Positions 28,258 through 36,494 of a stretch of DNA of 64,000 nt are shown here, in pieces. The notes beneath the pieces are model-generated. The model had not been told where the DNA came from. It was given only the letters and a program-made list of their open reading frames with translations, and did not search any database. Source of the DNA: Bacteroides cellulosilyticus (lineage in GTDB: Bacteria; Bacteroidota; Bacteroidia; Bacteroidales; Bacteroidaceae); the NCBI RefSeq assembly GCF_020091405.1, contig NZ_CP081903.1, positions 6,572,501-6,636,500 of the forward strand, written 5' to 3'. A program made the translations under genes and the position numbers. The stretch's first letter is position 1, and every line of letters begins with the position of its first letter.

Positions 28258-28626
28258 ATGAATATTGAAGAATACCGGGAATATTGTTTAAGTATCAAGG
28301 GAGTAACAGAGAGTTTCCCCTTTGACGAGCATACACTTGTCTATAAAATCATGGATAAGATGTTTACCTTTGCTCCGTTGAATCCTAAAGAGGGGCGTTT
28401 TTGGGCGGATACAAAATGCGACACTACCAAATCAACGGAACTGATGGAGCAGTATAGCGGCATTTCATTCGGTCCCTACTCCGATAAGAAATACTGGATT
28501 ACCATCTATCTGGAAAGTGATGTGCCGGACAGTCTTATAAAGGAATTAATCAATCATTCCATAGAGGAGGTGGTTAAGAAACTGCCAAAGAAGAAGCAGG
28601 AAGAATATTATGCCGCATTAAGATAA
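28258..28626 (+). CDS. MmcQ/YjbR-family protein
   Basis: The protein has 122 residues of the CyaY-like fold family. TESFPFDEHTLVYKIMDKMFT is the typical N-terminal segment and SDKKYWITIYL the central strand. Family members are small DNA-binding-like proteins of unclear role. The ATG follows the stop of the decayed alkD gene by 2 bp, so the two were one operon, in keeping with a DNA-repair link. It nearly abuts the convergent MATE gene (9 bp). Confidence 0.88.
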   Translation: MNIEEYREYCLSIKGVTESFPFDEHTLVYKIMDKMFTFAPLNPKEGRFWADTKCDTTKSTELMEQYSGISFGPYSDKKYWITIYLESDVPDSLIKELINHSIEEVVKKLPKKKQEEYYAALR

Positions 28627-28635
28627 TGTAAAAGA

Positions 28636-29961
28636 TCAGATACGTTTATTCCAATCCCGATTCTTCAAATAGAAATAGGAAAGAAGCAACAACATGCCTC
28701 CATAAATATACTCGCTAGTCCAGGCTACTGCCACATCTACCTTGAAGTACATAACCATGATGACGACATAAACGACATAAACAGCAATCGTCATCAACAT
28801 GATTCTCATGGACTGGTTCGTGTTTCCTGTTCCTGAAACCGCATTGAACAGGACTAAGCCGGGGGCCGAAAGGAAATATCCCACCAACATGACGTAAGTG
28901 GTCGGCAAAGCTGCCTGCACCAGTTCCTCATTGTTCGTATAAATCTGCAACAGGGCAGTTGGAAATAAGGCGGACAGCAGCAAGAACGGGATACCAATCA
29001 GATAAGTCAGCTTTATCGCCCGCCTGCATGCAAGCCGGATTTCACTTTTATCTTTGCCACTTCCCAAGAGATTGCTGACCATAGAACTGGCCGTATCGGC
29101 AAATGCAAAAATCACCATAAAGAAGCAGGTGTTGATGCTGCGCATGATATTGGCTATCGCCAAAGAACGCTCACCCAAATGCTCTATCGCGATGAAAAAC
29201 AGAAACCATTGCGATGGAAATAGTATGGATTGGAGCATCGTCCAACAAGAAATACTCCAAATCCGTTTGAACTCCGACAGCCGGAAAGCGAACCGCTGAA
29301 ACAAGGCATATTTCTTTTTGTCCACCTTCAACCAGGTATATACTACGTAAAACAGCAAAGACACCAATTCCGCCAGTGATGAACCAATAGCTGCCCCCGC
29401 AATGCCTAGTGCCGGAAAACCGAACTTTCCGAATATAAGAATATAATTGAAAACAACGTTACTGAGCACCATCACAACAGAGTTAAGCGTCAGCGTGCGT
29501 GTTTCAGTAATACCGATGTAGAAAGCGCGAAACAGAATAGCGATAAAAGAGAAGAAAAGCCCGTATCTTCTCCATTCCAGATAAGAAGCTGCGGCAGCAT
29601 AAACCTGGTCGGAAGAAATCAGTCGGCCGAGAATATGCGTTGTGATATAGTCGCACAAGAAAAACATGATAGTGGCCAATGCCAACAGGAAAAAGGCACC
29701 TTGCATGAATATTCCGCCAATTTCATCATACTTCTGTTCACCATTTCTACGCGCTATCAGTATCTGAACCCCAATGCTAAATCCAAACCCAAGCATATAA
29801 ATAGCCATATAGAGCACACCCGCCAGCGCAGATGCTCCCAACTCCACTTCGCCTACATGACCTAAGAATGCCGTATCCGTAACATTTATCATGTGTTCCA
29901 TCAGCAAGCTGATGAGAATGGGATACGCAATTAACCAGATTTGCTTATAGCTGAAATTCAT
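28636..29961 (-). CDS. MATE-family efflux transporter
   Basis: The protein has 441 residues with twelve hydrophobic segments in two halves. It opens with the family's IAYPILISLLMEHMINVTDTAFLGH pattern in the first helix pair (quoted in parts: IAYPILISLL, then NVTDTAFLGH). MATE pumps export cationic drugs or metabolites by antiport with sodium or protons. The start at 29961 is followed directly by helix 1. Upstream lies a class B repeat array. Confidence 0.93.
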   Translation of the reverse strand: MNFSYKQIWLIAYPILISLLMEHMINVTDTAFLGHVGEVELGASALAGVLYMAIYMLGFGFSIGVQILIARRNGEQKYDEIGGIFMQGAFFLLALATIMFFLCDYITTHILGRLISSDQVYAAAASYLEWRRYGLFFSFIAILFRAFYIGITETRTLTLNSVVMVLSNVVFNYILIFGKFGFPALGIAGAAIGSSLAELVSLLFYVVYTWLKVDKKKYALFQRFAFRLSEFKRIWSISCWTMLQSILFPSQWFLFFIAIEHLGERSLAIANIMRSINTCFFMVIFAFADTASSMVSNLLGSGKDKSEIRLACRRAIKLTYLIGIPFLLLSALFPTALLQIYTNNEELVQAALPTTYVMLVGYFLSAPGLVLFNAVSGTGNTNQSMRIMLMTIAVYVVYVVIMVMYFKVDVAVAWTSEYIYGGMLLLLSYFYLKNRDWNKRI

Positions 29962-30001
29962 ATATATAAGAGCGGATTACCGCCTGTCTTTTCCCGTTAT
30001 T

Positions 30002-30133
30002 TTGCCACCGTAGTGGCAAGTTATTGCCATCGTATTGGCAAGGCTTTGCCATAGGCATGGCAGGACTTTGCCATCGCATTGGCACAAGCGTGCCAAGCCT
30101 ATGGCAATATCTTGGCACACTTATGGCAAAAAG
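30002..30133. repeat. Six-unit 22-bp dyad array, TTGCCA-N6-TGGCAA (class B)
   Basis: Six units of exactly 22 bp start at 30002, 30024, 30046, 30068, 30090 and 30112. Each carries TTGCCA, a 6-bp spacer, TGGCAA and a 4-bp joint. The half-sites are kept with one or two changes while spacers and joints vary. The array lies between the MATE start and the terminator of the monooxygenase gene. It is the most regular of the 22-bp arrays in the window. Confidence 0.92.
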
Positions 30134-30135
30134 TT

Positions 30136-30169
30136 CAGAGGATATCCCCCTTGTGGAGCATATCCTCTG
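30136..30169 (-). terminator. Terminator of the monooxygenase gene
   Basis: CAGAGGATAT at 30136-30145 pairs with ATATCCTCTG at 30160-30169, 7 bp after the stop, with a short T run on the minus strand. Confidence 0.8.
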
Positions 30170-30175
30170 TTGATA

Positions 30176-30451
30176 TCAGAAATCAAACTTTTCGAGCTTC
30201 ATGGAAGCCAATCCCTGTATTTTGGGAACCAACGTCACAAAATGTTCCGCTTTCTCATGGGCGGACAATGATTCTGCATCCTGCCATGTTTCGCAAATCA
30301 TCAGGACATCATTACGGGTAGCGCTTTCAAAAACATCATAGGCAATGCAGCCTTTGTCCTTCAAAGAAGATGCCACCAACTCTTTTGCAGCTTCCAACAC
30401 CGCAGCACGGTTACTTTCGTTTACTTGAATAAAAACATTCAGTCTAATCAT
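30176..30451 (-). CDS. ABM-domain putative quinol monooxygenase
   Basis: The protein has 91 residues of the antibiotic biosynthesis monooxygenase (dimeric alpha/beta barrel) fold. The CIAYDVFES strand and the ICETWQDAESLSAHEKAEH segment are typical of YgiN-like members. These enzymes act on quinols or related aromatics without metal. A TACATTTG box at 30478-30485 (minus strand) is its likely promoter. Neighbours are another small enzyme (VOC) and an AraC regulator on the same strand. Confidence 0.87.
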   Translation of the reverse strand: MIRLNVFIQVNESNRAAVLEAAKELVASSLKDKGCIAYDVFESATRNDVLMICETWQDAESLSAHEKAEHFVTLVPKIQGLASMKLEKFDF

Positions 30452-30508
30452 ATTTGTAGAATTTTAAAAGTACGCTGCAAATGTAAACAGAAAAGTCGGA
30501 ACTCTGAT

Positions 30509-30886
30509 TCACTTGTCTGCATAAATACCGATGCGGTTGCCTTCCGAATCGGCAAATACTGCAAAATAGCCTTTGCCATCGGCTTCTATCTTCGTACAGG
30601 GAATGAGCACTTTCCCACCCTTCTGCACCACACGTTCAAGGGTAGTCGCTATATTATCCGTATTGAAATGGATAAGTACACCCTTCTCAGAAGGCTGAAA
30701 ATCGGGCAGGAGGTCAAAAGATTGTGAGATGGCTCCTACAGTCTCACCGTCTTCGGTGAAGCATGCCATCTTCTCCTGTTCACATTCAAAGACCGGAAGT
30801 TTCATGTTCAGTACGGTTTCATAAAAATCTACAGCCCGACGGAAGTCTGTAGCGGGAATCTCAAAAAATGCAATCAACTTTTTCAT
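30509..30886 (-). CDS. VOC-superfamily (glyoxalase-like) protein
   Basis: The protein has 125 residues with two beta-alpha-beta-beta-beta modules. FFEIPATDFRRAVDFYETVL is the standard first module of this superfamily and DSEGNRIGIYA the last strand with a possible metal-binding Glu region. The reaction is unknown. A TACTTTTG box at 30933-30940 (minus strand) lies about 47 bp upstream. It is close to the ABM gene, which also has its own box. Confidence 0.85.
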   Translation of the reverse strand: MKKLIAFFEIPATDFRRAVDFYETVLNMKLPVFECEQEKMACFTEDGETVGAISQSFDLLPDFQPSEKGVLIHFNTDNIATTLERVVQKGGKVLIPCTKIEADGKGYFAVFADSEGNRIGIYADK

Positions 30887-31004
30887 TTTGGTTTCTTTTT
30901 AGGGTTATTACTATGCCTTTGCAAAGACATTGCAAAAGTAGGGCAAGCCGGGAAACCTCCATAGAAGAAAACGGACATCTTTAGAGAGAAGAAAAAAAGT
31001 GTTT

Positions 31005-31808
31005 TTAGAGAGTGGAGAAATAATCGGAAACGGGAGCGCATACGGACAGGTATTCCACAGGGGTGTAACCGGAGAAGAGTTTAAACTCCTTAATCATGTG
31101 CGACTGGTCGGAGAAGCCACATTCATAAGCCACTTGCGCGAAAGGTAAACCGGGGTTTTGTTGCAGGACGTACAAGGCACGCTGCATACGCACGATGCGA
31201 AGAAATTCTTTTGGGGTAGTACCGATATAATCGGTAAAGACACGGCTGAACTGCTTGGTGCTGAGACAAGCTACATCGGAAAGTTGCAAAGTGTTTATCT
31301 GCGGATGAAGATTGATTTCGTCCAGAACTGTTGATAACCGTTTCAGGTTATATTCAGAACCGGAAGCCAGACGGCGGAAAAAGAATTGTTCAATCAGCCG
31401 GATGCACCGGTCGTTATCCGGAGTATCTGTTATCCGGCAGGATAAATCGAAAAGCTCCCTGTCTTCCACTTCGTCCGTGGAAACATTCTGCCCGTTGAAA
31501 AGATGCAAGGGAATTTGCAGAAAGACTTTTGCCGCATAGGGCTGAAAGACGACCGTTATCATTTCTATAATTCCTGTCGACACAACATCGGAGAAACCGA
31601 AAGTTTGTCCGCTAATAAAGGATTGCGGCTGCAACTGCGAATCTTGCAGGCACATCAAGCGCTTGCCTTTATGAAACACCAATTGCACACAGCCGACGGG
31701 TAGAGTCCGTTCCGATACCGGCATAGCCGCATCATCCCGCAATATCCAGTAATAACGGATATAGGGAGACAATGCAGGAGCTGGTTTTACGATACGGAAA
31801 GTTTGCAT
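31005..31808 (-). CDS. AraC-family transcription regulator
   Basis: The protein has 267 residues from the ATG at 31808 (MQTFRI). The N-terminal domain (about 1-150) is of the DUF6597-like sensor type and opens with PAPALSPYIRYYWIL. The C-terminal double helix-turn-helix (about 165-255) has the AraC signature VAYECGFSDQSHMIKEF. The TATATTTG box lies only 4 bp before the ATG, so the mRNA may be nearly leaderless. Longer upstream readings are unlikely. It may control the nearby ABM and VOC genes, which is inference from position. Confidence 0.85.
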   Translation of the reverse strand: MQTFRIVKPAPALSPYIRYYWILRDDAAMPVSERTLPVGCVQLVFHKGKRLMCLQDSQLQPQSFISGQTFGFSDVVSTGIIEMITVVFQPYAAKVFLQIPLHLFNGQNVSTDEVEDRELFDLSCRITDTPDNDRCIRLIEQFFFRRLASGSEYNLKRLSTVLDEINLHPQINTLQLSDVACLSTKQFSRVFTDYIGTTPKEFLRIVRMQRALYVLQQNPGLPFAQVAYECGFSDQSHMIKEFKLFSGYTPVEYLSVCAPVSDYFSTL

Positions 31809-31812
31809 AGTG

Positions 31813-31820
31813 CAAATATA
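31813..31820 (-). promoter_or_regulatory. -7 promoter box directly before the AraC start
   Basis: The minus strand reads TATATTTG ending 4 bp before the ATG. If used, transcription would begin at or next to the start codon. Confidence 0.5.
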
Positions 31821-31902
31821 CGGGATTTGATTATTGCGGCAAAGGTAGGCAAAGGGTTTTAGGGGGAATAGTAAAAATGGGACATTCTTCTGAGAGAATT
31901 TA

Positions 31903-33411
31903 TCAGTCTCCCCACCTCTTATGGTATGCCCTATAGCGTTCATAAATATCCAATGAATATTTATCTCCGGATATAAATCCGCTTGAGAAAAATTCGTCTT
32001 CTACCTCTGCATAGTTACCGCAGCAGAACCGATCTACCAAGCCGGTAGTATACATGGCTTTTATCTCCGGCAACAATTCCTCAGCCCTGATATCCAGCAA
32101 ATCACTAACCAACATTCCTGCCAAAGTGCCATCGCAATAGATATTGTCTGCAAGGTTTTTTGTAAAAAAGGTGAGAACCTGACGGAACCATTCAATGACT
32201 TCCTCCCTGCGTTCGGGCTGCAAGCGGGCAATGAGTGCCACCGCCGGAGCCACATGGCAACGGGCAAAGGTATATAGTCCCGGCTCCCTCATAAACTCCA
32301 GCAGCTGCGGCAAACGATTTTGACCTAATAAATAGAGAGTGGGAACAAATACCTCGTCACCCGTATCTCCGAAATAATAATCAAAGAATTCCTCTCTTTG
32401 TCTCAGCAGTTCAAGTATAACTGCCAGACTATCTTCCGCTCTCAATTCTGCCAGAAAGAAGGATGCATGCAGCAAAATATTAGGAGAACGCTCTTCACGA
32501 CGTTCTTCTGATATTTCGTCACAAGTACAACCTGTTTCAAACAATGCCATTTGTTCCAAATCACGAATCAAGGATTCGCGAGGCAGTGATAATATATCAC
32601 GGATGGTTGCATCAGGAAGCAGGCAACTGTCATTATTATAAAGCAACGTAATCAGTTGCTTATTCTGAACATCCAGTACTGCGGGATAGGCTAAGTGGAC
32701 ATAAGAATAAGGAGTAATTGGTATCATTTGTTGTTCTTCCGCTATTGTTTGAATCCGGCCCAGTGCTTCCAGTATATCCTTGACAGCATCACTATCCAAG
32801 GGGTCTTCATCATAATCTTCATATTCATCATATTCCTCCTCCTCATCATCATCTTCTTCTCTTAACACATACGAAAAATTATCTCCCAGATTCTTCTTCA
32901 TCAACGGAAGCAACGTGTTGACTTGAAAGCGGCTTGTTGCCACCAAAAAGTGCTTTCCGTCTTTCCCGAATTCATATTCTATAAGAGGTATCTCCTCCGT
33001 ATCTTCCTCCAGAATATACTGTGTCAACTTAAAAGAAGAATGCGGACTGAGCCCGGCTTCTTCAGCAAAAGCTATAACCCCGTAAACCAGGTTATGCACT
33101 TCCTCATAGCTAATCGAGTCCATTTCCAAGAAAGCGCGGCTCTCCTCTAATATCTCTTTATATTCATATTCCGACACATTGAAGTAATATAAGGAATCGG
33201 TCAATCCACAACAGAAAGTATCGAACATATAAACGCCCAATGTATAGTTACCATTTTTATGCTGTCGGGCTACAATTACCGTCCCGGAACCAAATTTATC
33301 CCAACCATTCGTTATCCAACACTCGGCTATCGGTAGCAAACGCGCCTTTTCCTTGATGTATCGTTCCGGTGATAAAGTCCGTTGTTGTGGTGCCTTTTTT
33401 TTCTTTGCCAT
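31903..33411 (-). CDS. Conserved hypothetical protein with HEAT-like helices
   Basis: The protein has 502 residues from the ATG at 33411, supported by a -7 box at 33447-33454. It starts with a lysine-rich segment (MAKKKKAPQQR). The first 170 residues are mixed alpha/beta, with an aromatic strand pair (GNYTLGVYMFDTFCCGL). There is a very acidic stretch at about 190-210 (runs of Glu, Asp and Tyr). The second half is mostly helical, with repeated pairs like SFFLAELRAEDSLAVILELL that suggest HEAT-like repeats. There is no signal peptide, membrane helix or catalytic motif. No function can be assigned. Confidence 0.7.
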   Translation of the reverse strand: MAKKKKAPQQRTLSPERYIKEKARLLPIAECWITNGWDKFGSGTVIVARQHKNGNYTLGVYMFDTFCCGLTDSLYYFNVSEYEYKEILEESRAFLEMDSISYEEVHNLVYGVIAFAEEAGLSPHSSFKLTQYILEEDTEEIPLIEYEFGKDGKHFLVATSRFQVNTLLPLMKKNLGDNFSYVLREEDDDEEEEYDEYEDYDEDPLDSDAVKDILEALGRIQTIAEEQQMIPITPYSYVHLAYPAVLDVQNKQLITLLYNNDSCLLPDATIRDILSLPRESLIRDLEQMALFETGCTCDEISEERREERSPNILLHASFFLAELRAEDSLAVILELLRQREEFFDYYFGDTGDEVFVPTLYLLGQNRLPQLLEFMREPGLYTFARCHVAPAVALIARLQPERREEVIEWFRQVLTFFTKNLADNIYCDGTLAGMLVSDLLDIRAEELLPEIKAMYTTGLVDRFCCGNYAEVEDEFFSSGFISGDKYSLDIYERYRAYHKRWGD

Positions 33412-33446
33412 ATTCTTCCGTTCATTAGTAGTTTTATAATATGAGA

Positions 33447-33454
33447 CAAAGATA
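33447..33454 (-). promoter_or_regulatory. -7 promoter box of the 502-residue hypothetical gene
   Basis: TATCTTTG on the minus strand lies 36 bp before the ATG at 33411. Confidence 0.6.
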
Positions 33455-33518
33455 ATTTTAATATCACAGTTTACTGGCTTTTCATCAAATAATATATGTT
33501 TCATCACCATAAAACAAC

Positions 33519-33526
33519 TAACTTTG
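33519..33526 (+). promoter_or_regulatory. -7 promoter box of an orphan 5' stub
   Basis: TAACTTTG lies 49 bp before the ATG at 33575 and points toward the stub. Confidence 0.5.
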
Positions 33527-33574
33527 CAAGCTCAAACTTATTATTTAGAAAACAAACGACACTATTATGTAATT

Positions 33575-33703
33575 ATGTGTAAAACAAGCAGCGAACTTAA
33601 AAAGCAGATAGAAGAGCTTATTGAAGACCACAAAGAACAGAATCAGGTTCACTATAGTGACAACCACCCGCCACTATTTATTATTCACCCCATACCCAAA
33701 TAA
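33575..33703 (+). pseudogene. Orphan 5' gene stub overlapping the TIGR02757-type gene
   Basis: An ATG with its own promoter opens a 42-codon frame (MCKTSSELKKQIEELIEDHK start) of good helical character. About 30 codons in, it runs into the 3' end of the opposite-strand gene at 33674, where its sequence becomes the antisense of that gene. It looks like the 5' end of a gene whose remainder was deleted. The parent family was not recognised. Confidence 0.45.
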
Positions 33704-34378
33704 AGCGAAGTCTCCGAAACACGGATCATCCGGAAAGACTTCCGCCAATGCGGCAGTTATCCTTTGCGCGTTCTTCAAAGAAAAAGTTTCCGTTTCAGTC
33801 AGTTCCAGCAAGCAGGCTACGCGACAGACATGCGTATCCAAAGGAATGATTAAATCCCGACAATCAAAACTTTCCCAAATACCGAAATCAACTTCCGATC
33901 CTTTCCGTATCATCCAGCGCAGGAACATATTCAGTTTCTTCTGAGGACTTTTGTACGAAACTTCCAGAAACTGGCAAAGCTTCTCCATCGGTTTTCCCGG
34001 ATATACCAGCAATGCATCTTCCAGACTGTCATAATCCGAATAAGCCGTATGCAAGCGTTCAAAATAAGAATGGAAGTCCGCATACGAAAGCATCCGGTAA
34101 AAACTGCGCCGCTCTTCCACAGGAAAATCTTTCTCCCAACGACGCGAAAGTACATATTGATAAGGAGAAGTCCCCATACAATCGTGTAATTCATCGGCCT
34201 TCTTCAGAATCTGCTTGCGATTGCCGAAACTCATAATAGCAGTCAACAGACCGCTGATTTCTATATCCTGTTTCTGCTGGTAACGATGCGGGAATTGTAC
34301 CGGATCATTTTGAATAAAATCCGCACAATGATAGGTCTTTGCCCACTCCTGTAGTTTCTTTTTTATATCTTTGGTCAT
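33674..34378 (-). CDS. TIGR02757-family conserved protein
   Basis: The protein has 234 residues from the ATG at 34378 (MTKDIKKKL). It is helical, with the conserved segments DIEISGLLTAIMSFGNRKQI and LIIPLDTHVCRVA, which match the Bacteroidota-wide TIGR02757 family. The DTHV pattern resembles the helix-hairpin-helix glycosylase fold, so a nucleic-acid role is possible, but no function is known. Its 3' end overlaps an orphan stub on the other strand. Confidence 0.8.
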   Translation of the reverse strand: MTKDIKKKLQEWAKTYHCADFIQNDPVQFPHRYQQKQDIEISGLLTAIMSFGNRKQILKKADELHDCMGTSPYQYVLSRRWEKDFPVEERRSFYRMLSYADFHSYFERLHTAYSDYDSLEDALLVYPGKPMEKLCQFLEVSYKSPQKKLNMFLRWMIRKGSEVDFGIWESFDCRDLIIPLDTHVCRVACLLELTETETFSLKNAQRITAALAEVFPDDPCFGDFALFGYGVNNK

Positions 34379-34531
34379 TTCTTTAAAATCATGGGGAGCT
34401 ACAAAGATAATGTAAATCGAATGCAGAACTTTCATGCTTGCATTAAAAAGTTATGCTGAGATGCAGCTTATCTTATCCAAAGATATTGAATTTATAGCAA
34501 CTTTGGACAAGTCCCCTATTCTATTTACCCT

Positions 34532-34539
34532 TATTTTTG
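34532..34539 (+). promoter_or_regulatory. -7 promoter box of the AraC-GyrI gene
   Basis: TATTTTTG lies 25 bp before the ATG at 34565. A GTG at 34544 would leave no room for a leader, which favours the ATG. Confidence 0.55.
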
Positions 34540-34564
34540 CATCGTGAAATTCAAAAAAGAACTT

Positions 34565-35425
34565 ATGGAACATAACAAGAAGACCACGCGTGAAGAGTAT
34601 CAGAAATGCGTAAATGCAGTAGTAGATTACATCAACCTCCATCTTGGAGAAGAGATTGATCTGAAATCGTTGGCCAAGATTTCTCATTTCTCTCCGTTCT
34701 ACTTCCATCGCATCATGAAAGCATTTCTGGGCGAGCCAATCGGGACGTTCATAGTCCGGACACGAACAGAATCTGCCGCCCGCCTGTTGCGTTACTCGGA
34801 CCTGCCTATAGCAGATATCGCTTATCGCATCGGGTATTCCTCACCATCGTCACTGTCGAAAGTATTCAAGCAGTTCTATGGAATTTCACCTAATGAGTAT
34901 CGTAACAATAAAAACTTTGTAATTATGAAACCAGCAATTATCAGACCCGATTTAGAGTTAAAGAAAGAAATAAGAGAAGTGCCTGCCAGAAATGTAATTT
35001 ATATCCGCCTGTTCGGAGACTATAAAATGAATGATTACGGAGGCACATGGATGCGTTTGTTCCAATTTATCAAAGAAGAAAAACTGCCGATGGGTGACAT
35101 GGCTCCTTATTGCATGTACCACGATGATCCCAAAGTGACGCCTGCCGACAAGTTGCGTACCGATGTTTGCATGGTGATGCCTGTAACCGTAACTCCCAAA
35201 GGGGATGTCGGCTTCAAGCAATTGCCTGCCGGACGTTATGCAGTGTTTACCTACAAAGGATCTTATGAGTATCTGCAAAGTGTATACGACACGATTTACG
35301 GAAAGTTCATTCCCGAAATGGAATGTACAATGAGAGACGAGTCGAGTGCCGAACGCTATCTGAATGATCCGTGCAATACGAAACCGGAGGATTTGTTGAC
35401 AGAAATCTTCATTCCGGTAGAATAA
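34565..35425 (+). CDS. AraC-type regulator with GyrI-like effector domain
   Basis: The protein has 286 residues. The N-terminal AraC double helix-turn-helix (about 10-110) includes ISHFSPFYFHRIMKAFLGEP and IAYRIGYSSPSSLSKVFKQF. The C-terminal GyrI-like domain (about 125-286) binds small hydrophobic or cationic molecules in relatives such as Rob and BmrR. The order (HTH first) is that of Rob. It may sense toxic compounds and activate pumps or detoxifying enzymes, which is inference. A bidirectional terminator separates it from the next gene. Confidence 0.9.
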   Translation: MEHNKKTTREEYQKCVNAVVDYINLHLGEEIDLKSLAKISHFSPFYFHRIMKAFLGEPIGTFIVRTRTESAARLLRYSDLPIADIAYRIGYSSPSSLSKVFKQFYGISPNEYRNNKNFVIMKPAIIRPDLELKKEIREVPARNVIYIRLFGDYKMNDYGGTWMRLFQFIKEEKLPMGDMAPYCMYHDDPKVTPADKLRTDVCMVMPVTVTPKGDVGFKQLPAGRYAVFTYKGSYEYLQSVYDTIYGKFIPEMECTMRDESSAERYLNDPCNTKPEDLLTEIFIPVE

Positions 35426-35434
35426 TCATCTTTA

Positions 35435-35471
35435 ATATATTGTGGGCAAAGACTATTTGCCCGCAATATAT
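35435..35471. terminator. Bidirectional terminator between AraC-GyrI and GNAT genes
   Basis: A 16-bp stem (35435-35450 with 35456-35471) has a short loop and one mismatch. It lies in the 51-bp gap between convergent genes. Confidence 0.85.
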
Positions 35472-35476
35472 AACTA

Positions 35477-35941
35477 TTACTTTATCTCTCTTTTCATCGG
35501 CACATACTTCAGTCCATTCGTAATCTGTGGTTCCTGTACCTGCTCAAATCCCAGACTTTTATAGAAAGGCACTGCATACGTAGAGGAATTTACAGTCATT
35601 TCAGGCACAGAAGTCTCTTCGATAAAAGCATCGAATAATCTTCTGCCTATGCCCTTCCGGTGATATTCTTTCCGTATGAAAAACAGAGAAATATGTTTCC
35701 CTTCATTTTTGCTCCCCATCACACCCACAAGTTTTGCCTCATCAAACGCACCATAAATGACCAAGCTGTTTATTATCGCCTCATCATTGACGAAGCTTTT
35801 AAAAGTTTCCAACCCTTGTTCATCAAAATCTTCTTCACCCGTCTGAAGATATATTTCCAGAGAAAGAGACGCGGCTTCTTTATATTCGGATAAGTCTAAT
35901 CTTCGAACGCTTATCCCCGGGGTTAAAGTCAAAGTATTCAT
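35477..35941 (-). CDS. GNAT-family N-acetyltransferase
   Basis: The protein has 154 residues. The acetyl-CoA-binding turn is KEYHRKGIGRRLFDAF at about 91-106, and the last strand carries the YAVPFYKSLGFE segment. The acceptor substrate is unknown. It stands alone on the minus strand between a terminator and a divergent DUF2867-type gene. Confidence 0.9.
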   Translation of the reverse strand: MNTLTLTPGISVRRLDLSEYKEAASLSLEIYLQTGEEDFDEQGLETFKSFVNDEAIINSLVIYGAFDEAKLVGVMGSKNEGKHISLFFIRKEYHRKGIGRRLFDAFIEETSVPEMTVNSSTYAVPFYKSLGFEQVQEPQITNGLKYVPMKREIK

Positions 35942-36026
35942 AATAGTTAAGTTACAGTTCGCAACAAAGATATCAATTTTCTGGAAATGATGATTAAGAC
36001 ATTCCCATTATTCCATCCAGAAACAC

Positions 36027-36034
36027 TATCTTTG
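36027..36034 (+). promoter_or_regulatory. -7 promoter box of the DUF2867-type gene
   Basis: TATCTTTG lies 37 bp before the ATG at 36072. Confidence 0.6.
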
Positions 36035-36071
36035 TACAGGACATTTAACTAACCCAACTTTATTCAAAGAT

Positions 36072-36494
36072 ATGGAAAGACTTATCGACAAATATCTTCC
36101 GGCAGATTATCATGATACATTCGTTTTGAAATCCAGAAAGCCTGCAGAACAGATAATTCCCAAAGAACTGATCAAAAAAATATTCAACCACTCCCCGGCG
36201 TGGCTCAATTTTTTAATGAAAGTCAGGAATATTCTGGTAAAGCCTTTGGGGCTTGAAACCGGAAAAGTGTTGAAAACAGAAGATTGTATAATAGAAGATA
36301 CGGAAAATGAGGCTATCATGAAGAAAGATGATAAGCACTTATTGTTTTATGTCTCCATTGCCAAGATAGGAAACGACCTGATAGATATAACAACCGTGGT
36401 TCAATATCACAATGCATTAGGAAAGGCTTATTTCTTCTTTATTAAGCCTTTCCATAAAATGATTGTGCCACGTGTAGCGAAAGAACTTATATAA
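36072..36494 (+). CDS. DUF2867-like (SRPBCC-fold) protein
   Basis: The protein has 140 residues with the helix-grip pattern of small SRPBCC proteins: strands around YHDTFVLKS, HLLFYVSIAK and DLIDITTVVQYHN, and a C-terminal helix with FIKPFHKMIVPRV. It resembles DUF2867 proteins. A lipid or small-molecule cavity is possible; no catalytic residues can be named. Its last 8 bp overlap the 3' end of the convergent DUF3829-type gene. Confidence 0.75.
   Translation: MERLIDKYLPADYHDTFVLKSRKPAEQIIPKELIKKIFNHSPAWLNFLMKVRNILVKPLGLETGKVLKTEDCIIEDTENEAIMKKDDKHLLFYVSIAKIGNDLIDITTVVQYHNALGKAYFFFIKPFHKMIVPRVAKELI

Noticed and set aside
30002..30133. CRISPR-like look of the regular 22-bp array
   Set aside because: The unit is only 22 bp including its spacer, spacers are 6 and 4 bp, and no cas genes are near.
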